Positions 24,426-34,699 of a stretch of DNA of 64,000 bases are shown in pieces. The translations under genes were made by a program, and so were the position numbers. This DNA is from Manis javanica (lineage: Eukaryota; Chordata; Mammalia; Pholidota; Manidae). Within the stretch, counting starts at the first letter, position 1. Each line of letters starts with the position of its first letter. The DNA is taken from positions 13,108,001 through 13,172,000 of the forward strand of contig NC_133158.1 of NCBI RefSeq assembly GCF_040802235.1. Direction: 5' to 3'. A model generated the notes under the pieces. The model saw only the letters and a program-made list of their open reading frames with translations. It searched no databases and was not told where the DNA came from.

Positions 24426-24980
24426 AAAAAGAAAACTAGATTAACTAGTTTCTTCTTAGGTTTGAGATAAAATTTTTTTTAAAAGAATAAGGTTTTTTAT
24501 GAGGTGTCTCCACCCATTACAATCTTACATTTAGAAAGTCCACAGGGACGGTAGTGAAACATGAACACAAATATTAAGGGAGTTAATAGTGAAGGAAATT
24601 GGCTACTGTAGCTTAAAATGTTAACTGGCCTTCAAAGAATAACTGCAGAAAAGTCTTGGGAATTGGGGGAGAAAACACTGCCAGCCCCTCCCCAACGAGT
24701 CCTTCATAATTGCTTCCAAAGGATCTTTGAAATCTCTGGTGCTCAACCTGGAAAATGAGACATAAGCCACAGGTTGCAGCTCTGGCCCCAAGAGAGGGAA
24801 CAGTACCATGTACCTCATCAGCATTACAAAGGCTTTTATGATGTGAAATGCAACACTCTTTCTGATCATTTTCTCTGACACTTTTGAATTTATATATAAT
24901 GAGCATTTAAGTACACTTATCTATATATTAAAAGTGGTTTCATGAGCCCAGTGGGAAGGCCCTAATTTACATGGGACACT
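24426..24980. other. No gene recognised
   Basis: A-rich at its left end. The overlapping minus-strand frames at 24613-24906 are in different phases and have no recognisable content. Confidence 0.4.
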
Positions 24981-25095
24981 CGCTCACTCATTTATTTACT
25001 TGTTGGAAAAATCACTGAGTGGATCCTAAGTGTCAGGCTTTGGGGACATAAAGCCAGGCACCTGGTAAAGAGGTTTAAGGAGCCAGCTCAATTCT
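24981..25095 (-). repeat. L2 fragment, antisense
   Basis: 'gctcactcatttatttactt', then 'gtcaggctttggggacataa' matches the L2 tail in reverse complement. Confidence 0.5.
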
Positions 25096-25289
25096 TCAAG
25101 GGTTAGTAACATAATAGTAACACTGATGTATAAGCAAATACCTCATGGCACAGGATAAAAGAATTAATACAGGACATTCTTGGACAGTGAAGCATTCATG
25201 TCACAGACAAATTAGCTTAATGTTGAAGTTCATGTTTGCAAATAAGAGTAATTGGAAATGTCATGAAATGAGTTTCTGGGTAAACTTCG

Positions 25290-25500
25290 ATTCCAGTCTA
25301 GCTGGGCAACCCTAGGCAAGTAGCCAAGTGCTTGTCATCCTTGCAAGAAAAACAACCTAAGGCTACAGATTCTTTGACAACTAAGTAACAGCTTATAAAA
25401 CATGTAGCACAGTGCCTAGCACAGAGTACATGGAAAACGCTATTAACAGCTGCTTCTACAATTATGACAACTGCCCGAACAATATTATTATCTTTAGAAA
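25290..25500 (+). repeat. MIR SINE
   Basis: 'gctgggcaaccctaggcaag' followed by 'tagcacagtgcctagcacag' and 'agtacatgg' fits the MIR order, with an altered middle. Confidence 0.6.
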
Positions 25501-25849
25501 GTAAGGTTTGCATGCTCATGAGTATTTGAATTTCACAGCCTTACCTTTCTCTTTCCAAAGAGTCAGCATCCCTAAACCGTCCCTAGTAACTCAGTTCTGA
25601 AAATGTTTATTTAAGCAAATAGTATGGTGACTGAAAGTACAGGAAGAAACTAAATGAAATGATTCTTTAAAAGCTTTGGCCAGTCATAGAATTACCTATG
25701 TCTGTTTTGAGTCATCAACCGCTTGTCTTCTGAAATCCCTGAGTCACTTCACCTGTCTTCAAAATGAATGATTCCATATTGCTAAACATTATATTCTAGT
25801 CCTTCTCTTAATGCACTCCTATTTCTGTTTAACATACCAAGACTTTTCT

Positions 25850-25935
25850 TCATTTGTTCACTCATTCATTAAAAATTTGGTTTGAGCATCTACAGTGAGC
25901 CAGGCACTGTTCTGAACTCAGCATGTTAAGTCACG
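25850..25935 (-). repeat. L2 fragment, antisense
   Basis: 'tcactcattcattaaaaatt', then 'gagccaggcactgttctgaa' is the reverse complement of the L2 tail. Confidence 0.6.
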
Positions 25936-27590
25936 TCACCAAGATAGTCACAATTCCTGATTCCAGGAATCTAACTTAGGGCTGCTGCTCCAACTCTGGC
26001 CACAAATGTCTTTCATACCATGCACTTTCCCAGCCAATCATAAAATTCCATCCCTTAAAGACGGACCCTAACATAAGCAGTCACTAAACTCCCATCTGTA
26101 TTTACAGACTATATTTCATCAAGATTATTTTGATTTCCATTTCTATTCTCTGATCCACAGTTTCTCGAGTTAGTGACTCCTGGGATGGGAAGTACTCATG
26201 ATGTTTAATTTCGGTGGCTGGAAAACTGTGTCCAGGCTTGATTGATCAATAAGTCACCTCTGCACAAATGAAGTCAGTGCAATGCGACGAGGGCATATGA
26301 AAAGGAGGCTTTCCAGCAAATTCTTTAGAATTCTCATCAACTCAGCAGAAAGGAGAGACTGAATATCTGCTTGAAGCACCTGTTTATCAGGGACATACGC
26401 ACTAAGATGTGAGCTATCATTTTTTCAAGCAAGATTTTAAACTCCAAGTAATTTCATGTTACAAAACATTAAAGGCACTGTACATTCCCTGCATGAATTA
26501 TAGCCATTCACTGCACAGGGAATCGGTGGGTAATTCTCTGTACATCAAAAAATGTTGCCACCAAATTTTCCATCTCTCCCTTGATATGAATGCCAGCCTT
26601 AGCTGATGCCCCACGTAAGACTACTATGTCTTTTTTGCATTCACAGACCAGGTATTCACAAACACCTTAGCAAATTTCTGGGAAGAGTTGAAAGCATGTT
26701 TTGTTTTAGATGTTCATCCTCTTGTTCGTGGAGAAATAAGATAAACTCCCTTCCACAAGTTCAGCTAGACTTTTACAGAAGTTCAACAAAAACTCCTGGA
26801 AAGCAGAGAGGTATTGATTCCTTCTAAGCCAGCAGCCCTGTGCTGGACAACTACTTAACAAATGGTGGCACAAGGTCTATACTGATGTCCTTTCTGAATC
26901 ACCTAATTTATACCCAGGGAATAATTCACCCACTGGGGCCTTACCTCTTTGTTTAATCATCCACCAGCCCTTCATAGCCCTTCACAGCCATGATGATAAA
27001 GCCCATGACTGGTGTCCCATGGCTAGTCAGCAGGTAGAAGGACTTGCAGGCTTGGAAATTCTCTGCCTCTCAGACTGCCTGTCTCGTGCTTTTCTGTCTG
27101 TCCCCACAACACTCTGACTGATTGACTCTCTACATCTGTATGTATCTCTACCTCTACCTCCACCCTCCTGACTCTATTTCCCCATCATTACATACATCTT
27201 CCTCTGCTTCTCTGTTTGCAAGTCTCTCTCTCTCTCTTTGTATCTTTCTCTGTCTCTCTCTCATACACGAGCATGCATTCACTGCCAATGGCATTATTGT
27301 TTACCTTTAACCCCAGCAGACTGTTAAATGTTTCCCAGACTATTATAGTGAAATACAAGTTTCCATGCAGAAAAATGGCATGCATTATTAGAAAACAAAA
27401 ATCCAGCATAAACACAAGACATGCACAGTTTTCCATCATCCCTCACCTCCAGGATTTGACATGAGGACCGAAGCATGTAATGAAGCCTCCTTCTTGTCAC
27501 TTATAATCCAAAATATCCCTAGAGAGAGCCCTGTGACCACAGTTCCTCCACCATTACGTATAGATTAAGTTATGTATTTTATATTTAAAT
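25936..27590. other. No gene recognised; TC-rich tract at 27121-27260
   Basis: Mostly unique sequence. The pyrimidine-rich region near 27121-27260 contains 'ctctctctctctc'. No defensible exon. Confidence 0.45.
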
Positions 27591-27599
27591 TTACTTTTT

Positions 27600-27787
27600 C
27601 TTTCAGATGTGTGTCATTTAAGGTTTCTTAATGTGGAAGCCACAGATGTCCCCAATGGATGGTTTCAAGGGATTCATGAAGCCCCTCAAACTGTAATTTT
27701 CCACCTATAAGCATTTTTCAGGAGAAAAGTCTGTATCTTTCAACAAATACCCAAAGGAGTCTTTCATCACATACAAAAAAAGGTTTA
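27600..27787 (+). repeat. Old DNA-transposon-like repeat, left part (L1 target)
   Basis: 'ggtttcaagggattcatgaa', then 'cccaaaggagtctttcatca' and 'cacatacaaaaaaaggttta' resemble the end of an old mammalian repeat whose consensus finishes 'ctatgacccaaaaaaggttaagaacc'. The match is cut at 27787 by the L1 insertion and resumes at 36549 ('ggtttagtaacc'). The family name is uncertain; a hAT-type element is likely. Confidence 0.55.
27775..27787 (+). repeat. Left target-site duplication of the L1 block
   Basis: 'aaaaaaaggttta' recurs at 36542-36554 immediately after the far poly(A) tail. Seven of the bases are A and so could belong to the tail; 'ggttta' is the discriminating part. Confidence 0.75.
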
Positions 27788-27799
27788 GGGAGGGGGAGC

Positions 27800-27811
27800 C
27801 AAGATGGCGGC
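27800..27811 (+). promoter_or_regulatory. YY1-type binding site at the L1 5' end
   Basis: 'caagatggcggc' lies 12 bases from the 5' terminus. This matches the AAGATGGCGGC-type YY1 motif that directs accurate start-site choice at the 5' end of human L1. Its position supports a truly full-length 5' end. Confidence 0.8.
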
Positions 27812-28057
27812 GTGAGTAGAGCAGTGGAAATCTCCTCCCAAAAACACATAGAGCTATGAAAATATAACAAAGAAAAATCTTCCTAAAATAGAGACCACAG
27901 GACACAGGACAACATCCAGACCACATCCACACCTGCAAGAACCCAGCGCCTTGTGAAGGGGGTAAGATACAAGCCCCAGCCCGGCGGGACCCGAGCGCCC
28001 CTCCCCCCGGCTCCCGGCGGGTGGAGAGAAACCGGAGCAGTTTTTTTTTTGGCGAGC

Positions 28058-29014
28058 GCTTTTTGGAAGCCTTAGAGGGACGGGCCCCCGTTGCTGGGGA
28101 GGCAGGGTGGCGGGACCGGTGAGGAGGTGCCTGGGAACGGCGCCGGAGGACAAAGAATATCCCGCGTTTCTCCCTGCGAGACCTGGGGGCGGGTGCCTGA
28201 GACCGGTGCCTGAGGACGGAAGAGGTCGCGCGTTTTTCCCCTTTTTTTTTTTTTTCTCTTTTTGGCAAGCGCTTTTTGGAAGCCTTGAAGGGACGGGGAC
28301 CCCAGTGCTAGGGAGGCACGGTGGCGGGACTGGTGAGCGGGTGGCTGGGACCGGCGCCTGAGGACAAAGAATATCCCCCATTTTTCCCTGCGGGACCGGT
28401 GGGCGGGTGCCTGAGACCGGCACTTGAGGACAGAGGAAATCGCGCGTTTTTCCCCTTTTTTTTTCTCTTTTCTGCGAGTGCTTTTTAGAAGCCTAAAAGG
28501 GACAGGGACCCCGGTGCTAGGGAGGCAGGGCGGCGGGACTGGTGAGCGGGTGCCTGGGACCGGCACCTGAGGACAAAGAATATCCCGCATTTTTCCCTGT
28601 GGGACCGGTGGGTGGGTGCCTGAGACCAGCACCTGAGGACGGAAGAAATCGCGCGTTTTTCCCCTTTTTTTTCTCTCTTTTTGCCAAGTGCTTTTTGGAA
28701 GCCTTGAAGGGACAGGGACCCCGGTGCTAGGGAGGCAGGGCGGCGGGACTGGTGAGCGGGTACGTGGGACCAGTGCCTGAGGACCAAGAATATTGAGCGT
28801 TCCTTCCCTGCGGGACCGGTGGGTGGGTGCTTTTTGGAAGCCTTGAAAGGACAGGGACCCTGGTGCTAGGGAGACAGGGCAGCAGGACCAGTGCGCGGGT
28901 GCCTGGGACCGGCACCTGAGGAAAAAAAAAAAAAAAAAATCGCGTGTTTTTTCTTTTTTTTTTCCTTTCTGTTCCCTCTCTCATTGTTGCTGTTGTTGTT
29001 TTGGTTTGGAGAGT
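28058..29014 (+). repeat. Tandem ~210-bp monomers in the L1 5' UTR
   Basis: The marker 'gctttttggaagcct' (one or two base variants) begins units at 28058, 28271, 28480, 28690, 28829 and 29015, giving spacings of 213, 209, 210, 139 and 186 bp. Each full unit carries 'gctagggaggcag', 'gcgggac..gtgagcgggtg', a 'gaggacaaagaatat' box, 'ccctgcgggaccggtgg' and a T-run. The fourth unit is internally shortened and the last is only a beginning. Known in mouse L1 as promoter-bearing monomers; the function here is inferred. Confidence 0.9.
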
Positions 29015-29391
29015 GCTTTTTGGAAATCTTAAAGGGGCAGGACAGGTCACTTAGACCAGAAGCAGGGAATCTGGGGATCTCTGGGCACTCTAACCCCCTG
29101 GGCAGCAGGGAGCACAGAGGCCCCTTACGGAGATAAATAGTCTCCTGGCTGCTCCCCCTCCAACGGGGCTCCACCATTTTGGAGGAACAGCCCCAGCCAG
29201 GCCAAGCCCACAGCAACAGTGGAGATAAACCCCAAAGCAACTGGGCAGGAAGCAGAAGCCCTGTCTGCGCACAGCTGCCCAGCACAAGCCACTAGAGGTC
29301 GCTATTCTCCCAGGAAAAGGCTACAAACCAACAAGAAGGGAAGCTCTTCCAGCGGTCACTTGTACCAGCTCTGCAGACTATCTCTATCACC

Positions 29392-30315
29392 ATGAAAAGG
29401 CAAAACTACAGGCAGACAAAGATCACAGAGACAACACCTGAGAAGGAGACAGACCTAACTAGTCCTCCTGAAAAAGAATTCAAAATAAAAATCATGAACA
29501 TGCTGACAGAGATGCAGAAAAAAATGCAAGAGCAATGGGATGAGATGCAGAGAAAAATGCAAGAGCAGTGGGATGAGATGCAGAGAAAAATGCAAGAGCA
29601 GTGGGATGAAGTCCGGAAGGAGATCACAGATGTCAGGAAAGAGATCACAGAAGTGAAACAATCCCTGGAAGGATTTATAAGCAGAATGGATAAGATGCAA
29701 GAGGCCATTGAAGGAATAGAAGCCAGAGAACAGGAACGTATAGAAGCTGACATAGAGAGAGATAAAAGGATCTCCAGGAATGAAACAACACTAAGAGAAA
29801 TATGTGACCAATACAAAAGGAAAAACATTCGTATTATAGGGATACCAGAAGAGGAAGAAAGAGGAAAAGGGATAGAAAGTGTCTTTGAAGAAATAATTGC
29901 TGAAAACTTCCCCAAACTGGGGGAGGAAATAATCGAACAGACCATGGAATTATACAGAACCCCCAACAGAAAGGATCCAAGGAGGACAACACCAAGACAC
30001 ATAATAATTAAAATGGCAAGGATCAAGGACAAGGAAAGAGTTTTAAAGGCAGCTAGAGAGAAAAAGGTCACCTATAAAGGAAAACCAATCAGGCTAACAT
30101 CAGACTTCTCAACAGAAACCCTACAGGCCAGAAGAGAATGGCATGATATACTTAATGCAATGAAACAGAAGGGCCTTGAACCAAGGATACTGTATCCAGC
30201 ACGACTATCATTTAAATATGATGGTGGGATCAAACAATTCCCAGACAAGCAAAAGCTGAGGGAATTTGCTTCCCACAAACCACCTCTACAGGGCATCCTA
30301 CAGGGACTGCTCTAG
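29392..30315 (+). CDS. LINE-1 ORF1 protein (RNA-binding nucleic-acid chaperone)
   Basis: 307 aa, intact, a little shorter than human ORF1p (338 aa). Known family role: it forms trimers, coats L1 RNA in cis in a cytoplasmic ribonucleoprotein and acts as a chaperone in target-primed reverse transcription. Visible layout: a basic N-terminus, then a coiled coil (about residues 30-140) with three 11-residue repeats of KMQEQWDEMQR type at 44-76. Next comes an RRM-like domain opening at about 144 with KNIRIIGIPEEEE, then a C-terminal domain with RHIIIKMARIKDKERVL and the conserved YPARLSF near 269. The start ATG at 29392 is preceded by non-repeat leader and gives a family-like N-terminus. The stop is TAG at 30313. 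It lies 195 bp upstream of ORF2 in the same transcript. Confidence 0.97.
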   Translation: MKRQNYRQTKITETTPEKETDLTSPPEKEFKIKIMNMLTEMQKKMQEQWDEMQRKMQEQWDEMQRKMQEQWDEVRKEITDVRKEITEVKQSLEGFISRMDKMQEAIEGIEAREQERIEADIERDKRISRNETTLREICDQYKRKNIRIIGIPEEEERGKGIESVFEEIIAENFPKLGEEIIEQTMELYRTPNRKDPRRTTPRHIIIKMARIKDKERVLKAAREKKVTYKGKPIRLTSDFSTETLQARREWHDILNAMKQKGLEPRILYPARLSFKYDGGIKQFPDKQKLREFASHKPPLQGILQGLL

Positions 30316-30510
30316 ATGGGAGCACCCCTAAAAAGAGCACAGAACAAAACACACAACATATGAAGAATGGAGGAGGAGGAATAAGAAGGGAGAGAAGAAA
30401 AGACTCTCCAGACAGTGTATATAACAGCTCAATAAGCGAGCTAAGTTAGGCAGTAAGATACTAAAGAAGCTAACCTTGAACCTTTGGTAACCACGAATCT
30501 AAAGCCTGCA
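30316..30510 (+). other. L1 inter-ORF spacer
   Basis: 195 bp, A/G-rich, without a conserved frame. ORF2 translation in mammalian L1 depends on reinitiation after ORF1. The ORF2 frame is already open for nine codons before the ATG, from a TTG at 30484, but I take the ATG as the start. Confidence 0.8.
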
Positions 30511-33500
30511 ATGGCAATAAGTACATATCTTTCAATAGTCACCCTAAATGTAAATGGACTTAATGCACCAATCAAAAGACATAGAGTAATAGAATGGATA
30601 AAAAAGCAAGACCCATCTATATGCTGCTTACAAGAAACTCACCTTAAACCCAAAGATAAGCATAGACTAAAAGTCAAGGGATGGAAAAACATATTTCAGG
30701 CAAACAACAGTGAGAAGAAAGCAGGGGTTGCAGTACTAATATCAGACAAAATAGACTTCAAAACAAAGAAAGTAACAAGAGATAAAGAAGGCCACTACAT
30801 AATGATAAAGGGCTTAGTCCAACAAGAGGATATAACCATTCTAAATATATATGCACCCAATACAGGAGCACCAGCATATGTGAAGCAAATACTAACAGAA
30901 CTAAAGAGGGAAATAGACTGCAATGCATTCATTGTAGGAGACTTCAACACACCACTCACCCCAAAGGATAGATCCACCGGGCAGAAAATAAGTAAAGACA
31001 CACAGGCACTGAACAACACACTAGAACAGATGGACCTAATAGACATCTATAGAACTTTACATCCAAAAGCAACAGGATATACATTCTTCTCAAGTGCACA
31101 TGGAACATTCTCCAGAATAGACCACATACTAGCTCACAAAAAGAGCCTCAGTAAATTCCACAATATTGAAATTCTACCAACCAATTTTTCAGACCACAAA
31201 GGTATGAAAGTAGAAATAAATTCTACAAAGAAAACAAAAAGGCTCACAAACACATGGAGGCTTAACAACATGCTACTAAATAATCAATGGATCAATGAAC
31301 AAATCAAAATAGAGATCAAGGAATATATAGAAACAAATGACAACAACAACACTAAGCCCCAACTTCTGTGGGATGCAGCGAAAGCAGTCTTAAGAGGAAA
31401 GTATATAGCAATCCAGGCACACGTGAAGAAGGAAGAACAATCCCAAATGAATAGTCTAACATCACAATTATTAAAACTGGAAAAAGAAGAACAAATGAGG
31501 CCTAAAGTCAGCAGAAGGAGGGACATAATAAAGATCAGAGAAGAAATAAACAAAATTGAGAAGAATAAAACAATAGCAAAAATCAACGAAACCAAGAGCT
31601 GGTTCTTTGAGAAAATAAACAAAATAGATAAGCCTCTAGCCCAACTTATTAAGAGAAAAAGAGAGTCAACACAAATCAACATAATCAGAAATGAGAATGG
31701 AAAAATCACGACAGACTCCACAGAAATACAAAGAATTATTAAAGACTACTATGAAAACCTATATGCCAACAAGCTGGAAAACCTAGAAGAAATGGACAAC
31801 TTCCTAGAAAAATACAACCTCCCAAGACTGACCAAGGAAGAAACACAAAAGTTAAACAAACCAATTACAAGCAAAGAAATTGAAACAGTAATCAAAAAAC
31901 TACCCAAGAACAAAACCCCGGGGCCGGACGGATTTACCTCGGAATTTTATCAGACACACAGAGAAGACATAATACCCATTCTCCTTAAAGTGTTCCACAA
32001 AATAGAAGAAGAGGGAATACTCCCAAACTCATTCTATGAAGCCAACATCACCCTAATACCAAAACCAGGCAAAGACCCCACCAAAAAAGAAAATTACAGA
32101 CCAATATCCCTGATGAACGTAGATGCAAAAATACTCAATAAAATATTAGCAAACAGAATTCAACAGTATATCAAAAGGATCATACACCATGACCAAGTGG
32201 GGTTCATCCCAGGGATGCAAGGATGGTACAACATTCGAAAATCCATCAACATCATCCACCACATCAACAAAAAGAAAGACAAAAACCACATGATCATCTC
32301 CATAGATGCTGAAAAAGCATTTGACAAAATTCAACATCCATTCATGATAAAAACTCTCAGCAAAATGGGAATAGAGGGCAAGTACCTCAACATAATAAAG
32401 GCCATATATGATAAACCCACAGCCAGCATTATACTGAACAGCGAGAAGCTGAAAGCATTTCCACTGAGATCGGGAACCAGACAGGGATGCCCACTCTCCC
32501 CACTGTTATTTAACATAGTACTGGAGGTCCTAGCCACGGCAATCAGACAAAACAAAGAAATACAAGGAATCCAGATTGGTAAAGAAGAAGTTAAACTGTC
32601 ACTATTTGCAGATGATATGATACTGTACATAAAAAACCCTAAAGACTCCACTCCAAAACTACTAGAACTGATATCGGAATACAGCAAAGTTGCAGGATAC
32701 AAAATCAACACACAGAAATCTGTAGCTTTCCTATACACTAACAACGAATCAATAGAAAGAGAAATCAGGAAAACAATTCCATTCACCATTGCATCAAAAA
32801 GAATAAAATACCTAGGAATAAACCTAACCAAGGAAGTGAAAGACTTATACTCTGAAAACTACAAGTCACTCTTAAGAGAAATTAAAGGGGACACTAATAA
32901 ATGGAAACTCATCCCATGCTCATGGCTAGGAAGAATTAATATCGTCAAAATGGCCATCCTGCCGAAAGCAATATACAAATTTGATGCAATCCCTCTCAAA
33001 TTACCAGCAACATTCTTCAATGAATTGGAACAAATAATTCAAAAATTCATATGGAAACACCAAAGACCCCGAATAGCCAAAGCAATCCTGAAAAAGAAGA
33101 ATAAAGTAGGGGGGATCTCACTCCCCAACTTCAAGCTCTACTACAAAGCCATAGTAATCAAGACAATTTGGTACTGGCACAAGAACAGAGCCACAGACCA
33201 GTGGAACAGATTAGAGACCCCAGAAATTAACCCAAACATATATGGTCAATTAATATTTGATAAAGGAGCCATGGACATACAATGGCAAAATGACAGTCTC
33301 TTCAACAGATGGTGCTGGCAAAACTGGACAGCTACATGTAGGAGAATGAAACTGGACCATTGTCTAACCCCATATACAAAGGTAAACTCAAAATGGATCA
33401 AAGACCTGAATGTAAGTCACGAAACCATTAAACTCTTGGAAAAAAACATAGGCAAAAACCTCTTAGACATAAACATGAGTGATCTCTTCTTGAACATATC

Positions 33501-34326
33501 TCCCCGGGCAAGGAAAACAACAGCAAAAATGAGCAAGTGGGACTACATTAAGCTGAAAAGCTTCTGTACAGCGAAAGACACCATCAATAGAACAAAAAGG
33601 AACCCTACAGTATGGGAGAATATATTTGAAAATGACAGATCTGATAAAGGCTTGACGTCCAGAATATATAAAGAGCTCACACGCCTCAACAAACAAAAAA
33701 CAAATAACCCAATTAAAAAATGGGCAGAGGAACTGAACAGACAGTTCTCCAAAAAAGAAATACAGATGGCCAAGAGACACATGAAAAGATGCTCCACATC
33801 GCTAATTATCAGAGAAATGCAAATTAAAACTACAATGAGGTATCACCTCACACCAGTAAGGATAGCTGCCATCCAAAAGACAAACAACAACAAATGTTGG
33901 CGAGGCTGTGGAGAAAGGGGAACCCTCCTACACTGCTGGTGGGAATGTAAATTAGTTCAACCATTGTGGAAAGCAGTATGGAGGTGCATCAAAATGCTCA
34001 AAACAGACCTACCATTTGACCCAGGAATTCCACTCCTAGGAATTTACCCTAAGAACGCAGCAATCAAGTTTGAGAAAGACAGATGCACTCCTATGTTTAT
34101 CGCAGCACTATTTACAATAGCCAAGAATTGGAAGCAACCTAAATGTCCATCTGTAGATGAATGGATAAAGAAGATGTGGTACATATACACAATGGAATAC
34201 TACTCAGCCATAAGAAGTGGAAAAATCCAACCATTTGTAGCAACATGGATGGAGCTGGAGAGTATTATGCTCAGTGAAATAAGCCAAGCGGAGAAAGAGA
34301 AATACCAAATGATTTCACTCATCTGA
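30511..34326 (+). CDS. LINE-1 ORF2 protein (endonuclease and reverse transcriptase)
   Basis: 1271 aa from ATG 30511 (human ORF2p is 1275 aa). It nicks chromosomal DNA at T/A-rich sites and reverse-transcribes L1 RNA from the exposed 3' end. The N-terminal APE-like endonuclease (about 1-238) shows N13 in TLNVNGLN, E42 in LQETHL, D144 and N146 in VGDFNTPL, D204 in RIDHILA and H229 in SDHKGM. The RT domain (about 480-770) includes [17 protein letters not shown]-type [30 protein letters not shown] and the catalytic FADD at 699-702. The C-terminal Cys-rich motif runs [18 protein letters not shown] from C1129. No stop, frameshift or missing catalytic residue is seen, so the protein is predicted competent. 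ORF1p and the element's own RNA are its partners. Confidence 0.97.
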   Translation: MAISTYLSIVTLNVNGLNAPIKRHRVIEWIKKQDPSICCLQETHLKPKDKHRLKVKGWKNIFQANNSEKKAGVAVLISDKIDFKTKKVTRDKEGHYIMIKGLVQQEDITILNIYAPNTGAPAYVKQILTELKREIDCNAFIVGDFNTPLTPKDRSTGQKISKDTQALNNTLEQMDLIDIYRTLHPKATGYTFFSSAHGTFSRIDHILAHKKSLSKFHNIEILPTNFSDHKGMKVEINSTKKTKRLTNTWRLNNMLLNNQWINEQIKIEIKEYIETNDNNNTKPQLLWDAAKAVLRGKYIAIQAHVKKEEQSQMNSLTSQLLKLEKEEQMRPKVSRRRDIIKIREEINKIEKNKTIAKINETKSWFFEKINKIDKPLAQLIKRKRESTQINIIRNENGKITTDSTEIQRIIKDYYENLYANKLENLEEMDNFLEKYNLPRLTKEETQKLNKPITSKEIETVIKKLPKNKTPGPDGFTSEFYQTHREDIIPILLKVFHKIEEEGILPNSFYEANITLIPKPGKDPTKKENYRPISLMNVDAKILNKILANRIQQYIKRIIHHDQVGFIPGMQGWYNIRKSINIIHHINKKKDKNHMIISIDAEKAFDKIQHPFMIKTLSKMGIEGKYLNIIKAIYDKPTASIILNSEKLKAFPLRSGTRQGCPLSPLLFNIVLEVLATAIRQNKEIQGIQIGKEEVKLSLFADDMILYIKNPKDSTPKLLELISEYSKVAGYKINTQKSVAFLYTNNESIEREIRKTIPFTIASKRIKYLGINLTKEVKDLYSENYKSLLREIKGDTNKWKLIPCSWLGRINIVKMAILPKAIYKFDAIPLKLPATFFNELEQIIQKFIWKHQRPRIAKAILKKKNKVGGISLPNFKLYYKAIVIKTIWYWHKNRATDQWNRLETPEINPNIYGQLIFDKGAMDIQWQNDSLFNRWCWQNWTATCRRMKLDHCLTPYTKVNSKWIKDLNVSHETIKLLEKNIGKNLLDINMSDLFLNISPRARKTTAKMSKWDYIKLKSFCTAKDTINRTKRNPTVWENIFENDRSDKGLTSRIYKELTRLNKQKTNNPIKKWAEELNRQFSKKEIQMAKRHMKRCSTSLIIREMQIKTTMRYHLTPVRIAAIQKTNNNKCWRGCGERGTLLHCWWECKLVQPLWKAVWRCIKMLKTDLPFDPGIPLLGIYPKNAAIKFEKDRCTPMFIAALFTIAKNWKQPKCPSVDEWIKKMWYIYTMEYYSAIRSGKIQPFVATWMELESIMLSEISQAEKEKYQMISLI

Positions 34327-34668
34327 GGAGTATAGGAACAAAGGAAAAACTGAAGGAACAAAACAGCAGCAGAATTACAGAACCCAAAAATGGACTAACA
34401 GGTACCAAAGGGAAAGGAACTGGGGAGGATGGGTGGGCAGGGAGGGATAAGGGGGGGGAAGAAGAAGGGGGGTATTAAGATTAGCATGCATGGGGGGGAG
34501 GGAGATAGGGGAGGGTGGGCTGCACAACACAGAGAGGACAAGTAGTGACTCTACAACATTTTGCTAAGCTGATGGACAGTAACCGTAATGTGGTTGTTAG
34601 GGGGGACCTGATATAGGGGAGAGCATAGTAAACATAGTATTCTTCAGGTAAGTGTAGATTAAAAATTT
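34327..34668 (+). other. L1 3' UTR with polypurine G-runs
   Basis: It contains G-runs of 8 (34451-34458), 6 (34467-34472) and 7 (34492-34498) bases in a polypurine context, a known conserved feature of mammalian L1 3' UTRs able to form G-quadruplexes. The likely polyadenylation signal is the variant ATTAAA at 34658-34663. A weak signal of this kind favours transcriptional read-through into the flank. Confidence 0.85.
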
Positions 34669-34699
34669 AAAAAAAAAAAAAAGAAAGAAAGAAAGAAAA
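34669..34699 (+). repeat. L1 poly(A) tail grading into (GAAA)n
   Basis: Fourteen A bases (34669-34682) followed by GAAA units. Such microsatellite growth in A-tails is common for LINE copies. Confidence 0.85.

Larger units (their letters stand above)
27788..29391 (+). promoter_or_regulatory. L1 5' UTR / internal promoter region
   Basis: 1.6-kb GC- and CpG-rich leader, in contrast to the AT-rich surroundings. In L1 elements this region carries the internal RNA polymerase II promoter. It starts 'gggagggggagccaagatgg' and contains the tandem monomers listed separately. The final about 350 bp before ORF1 (29040-29391) are non-monomeric. The open frames on the minus strand here (up to 189 aa) are by-products of the GC-rich repeats. 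Confidence 0.85.
27788..34699 (+). mobile_element. Full-length LINE-1 with intact ORF1 and ORF2
   Basis: 6.9 kb autonomous non-LTR retrotransposon. Order: 5' start with a YY1-type site, a monomeric GC-rich 5' UTR (27788-29391), ORF1 (29392-30315), an inter-ORF spacer (30316-30510), ORF2 (30511-34326), a 3' UTR with polypurine G-runs, and an A-tail grading into GAAA units (34669-34699). Neither ORF has a stop or frameshift. All endonuclease and RT catalytic residues are present. No TSD follows its own A-tail directly; the matching TSD lies after the ERV-derived segment at 36542. Intact frames and little visible decay indicate a young, possibly mobile copy. Confidence 0.97.

Noticed and set aside
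27705-29287. Several minus-strand frames of 100-189 aa over the L1 5' UTR
   Set aside because: They arise from GC-rich tandem monomers (repeated Pro/Arg/Ser-rich blocks on shifting frames) and have no domain. Antisense promoter activity is known for some L1s, but these frames show no coding signal.
29406-30071. 221-aa minus-strand frame opposite ORF1
   Set aside because: Shadow of ORF1; it is a Ser/Ile/Leu-rich mirror of the coiled-coil codons.
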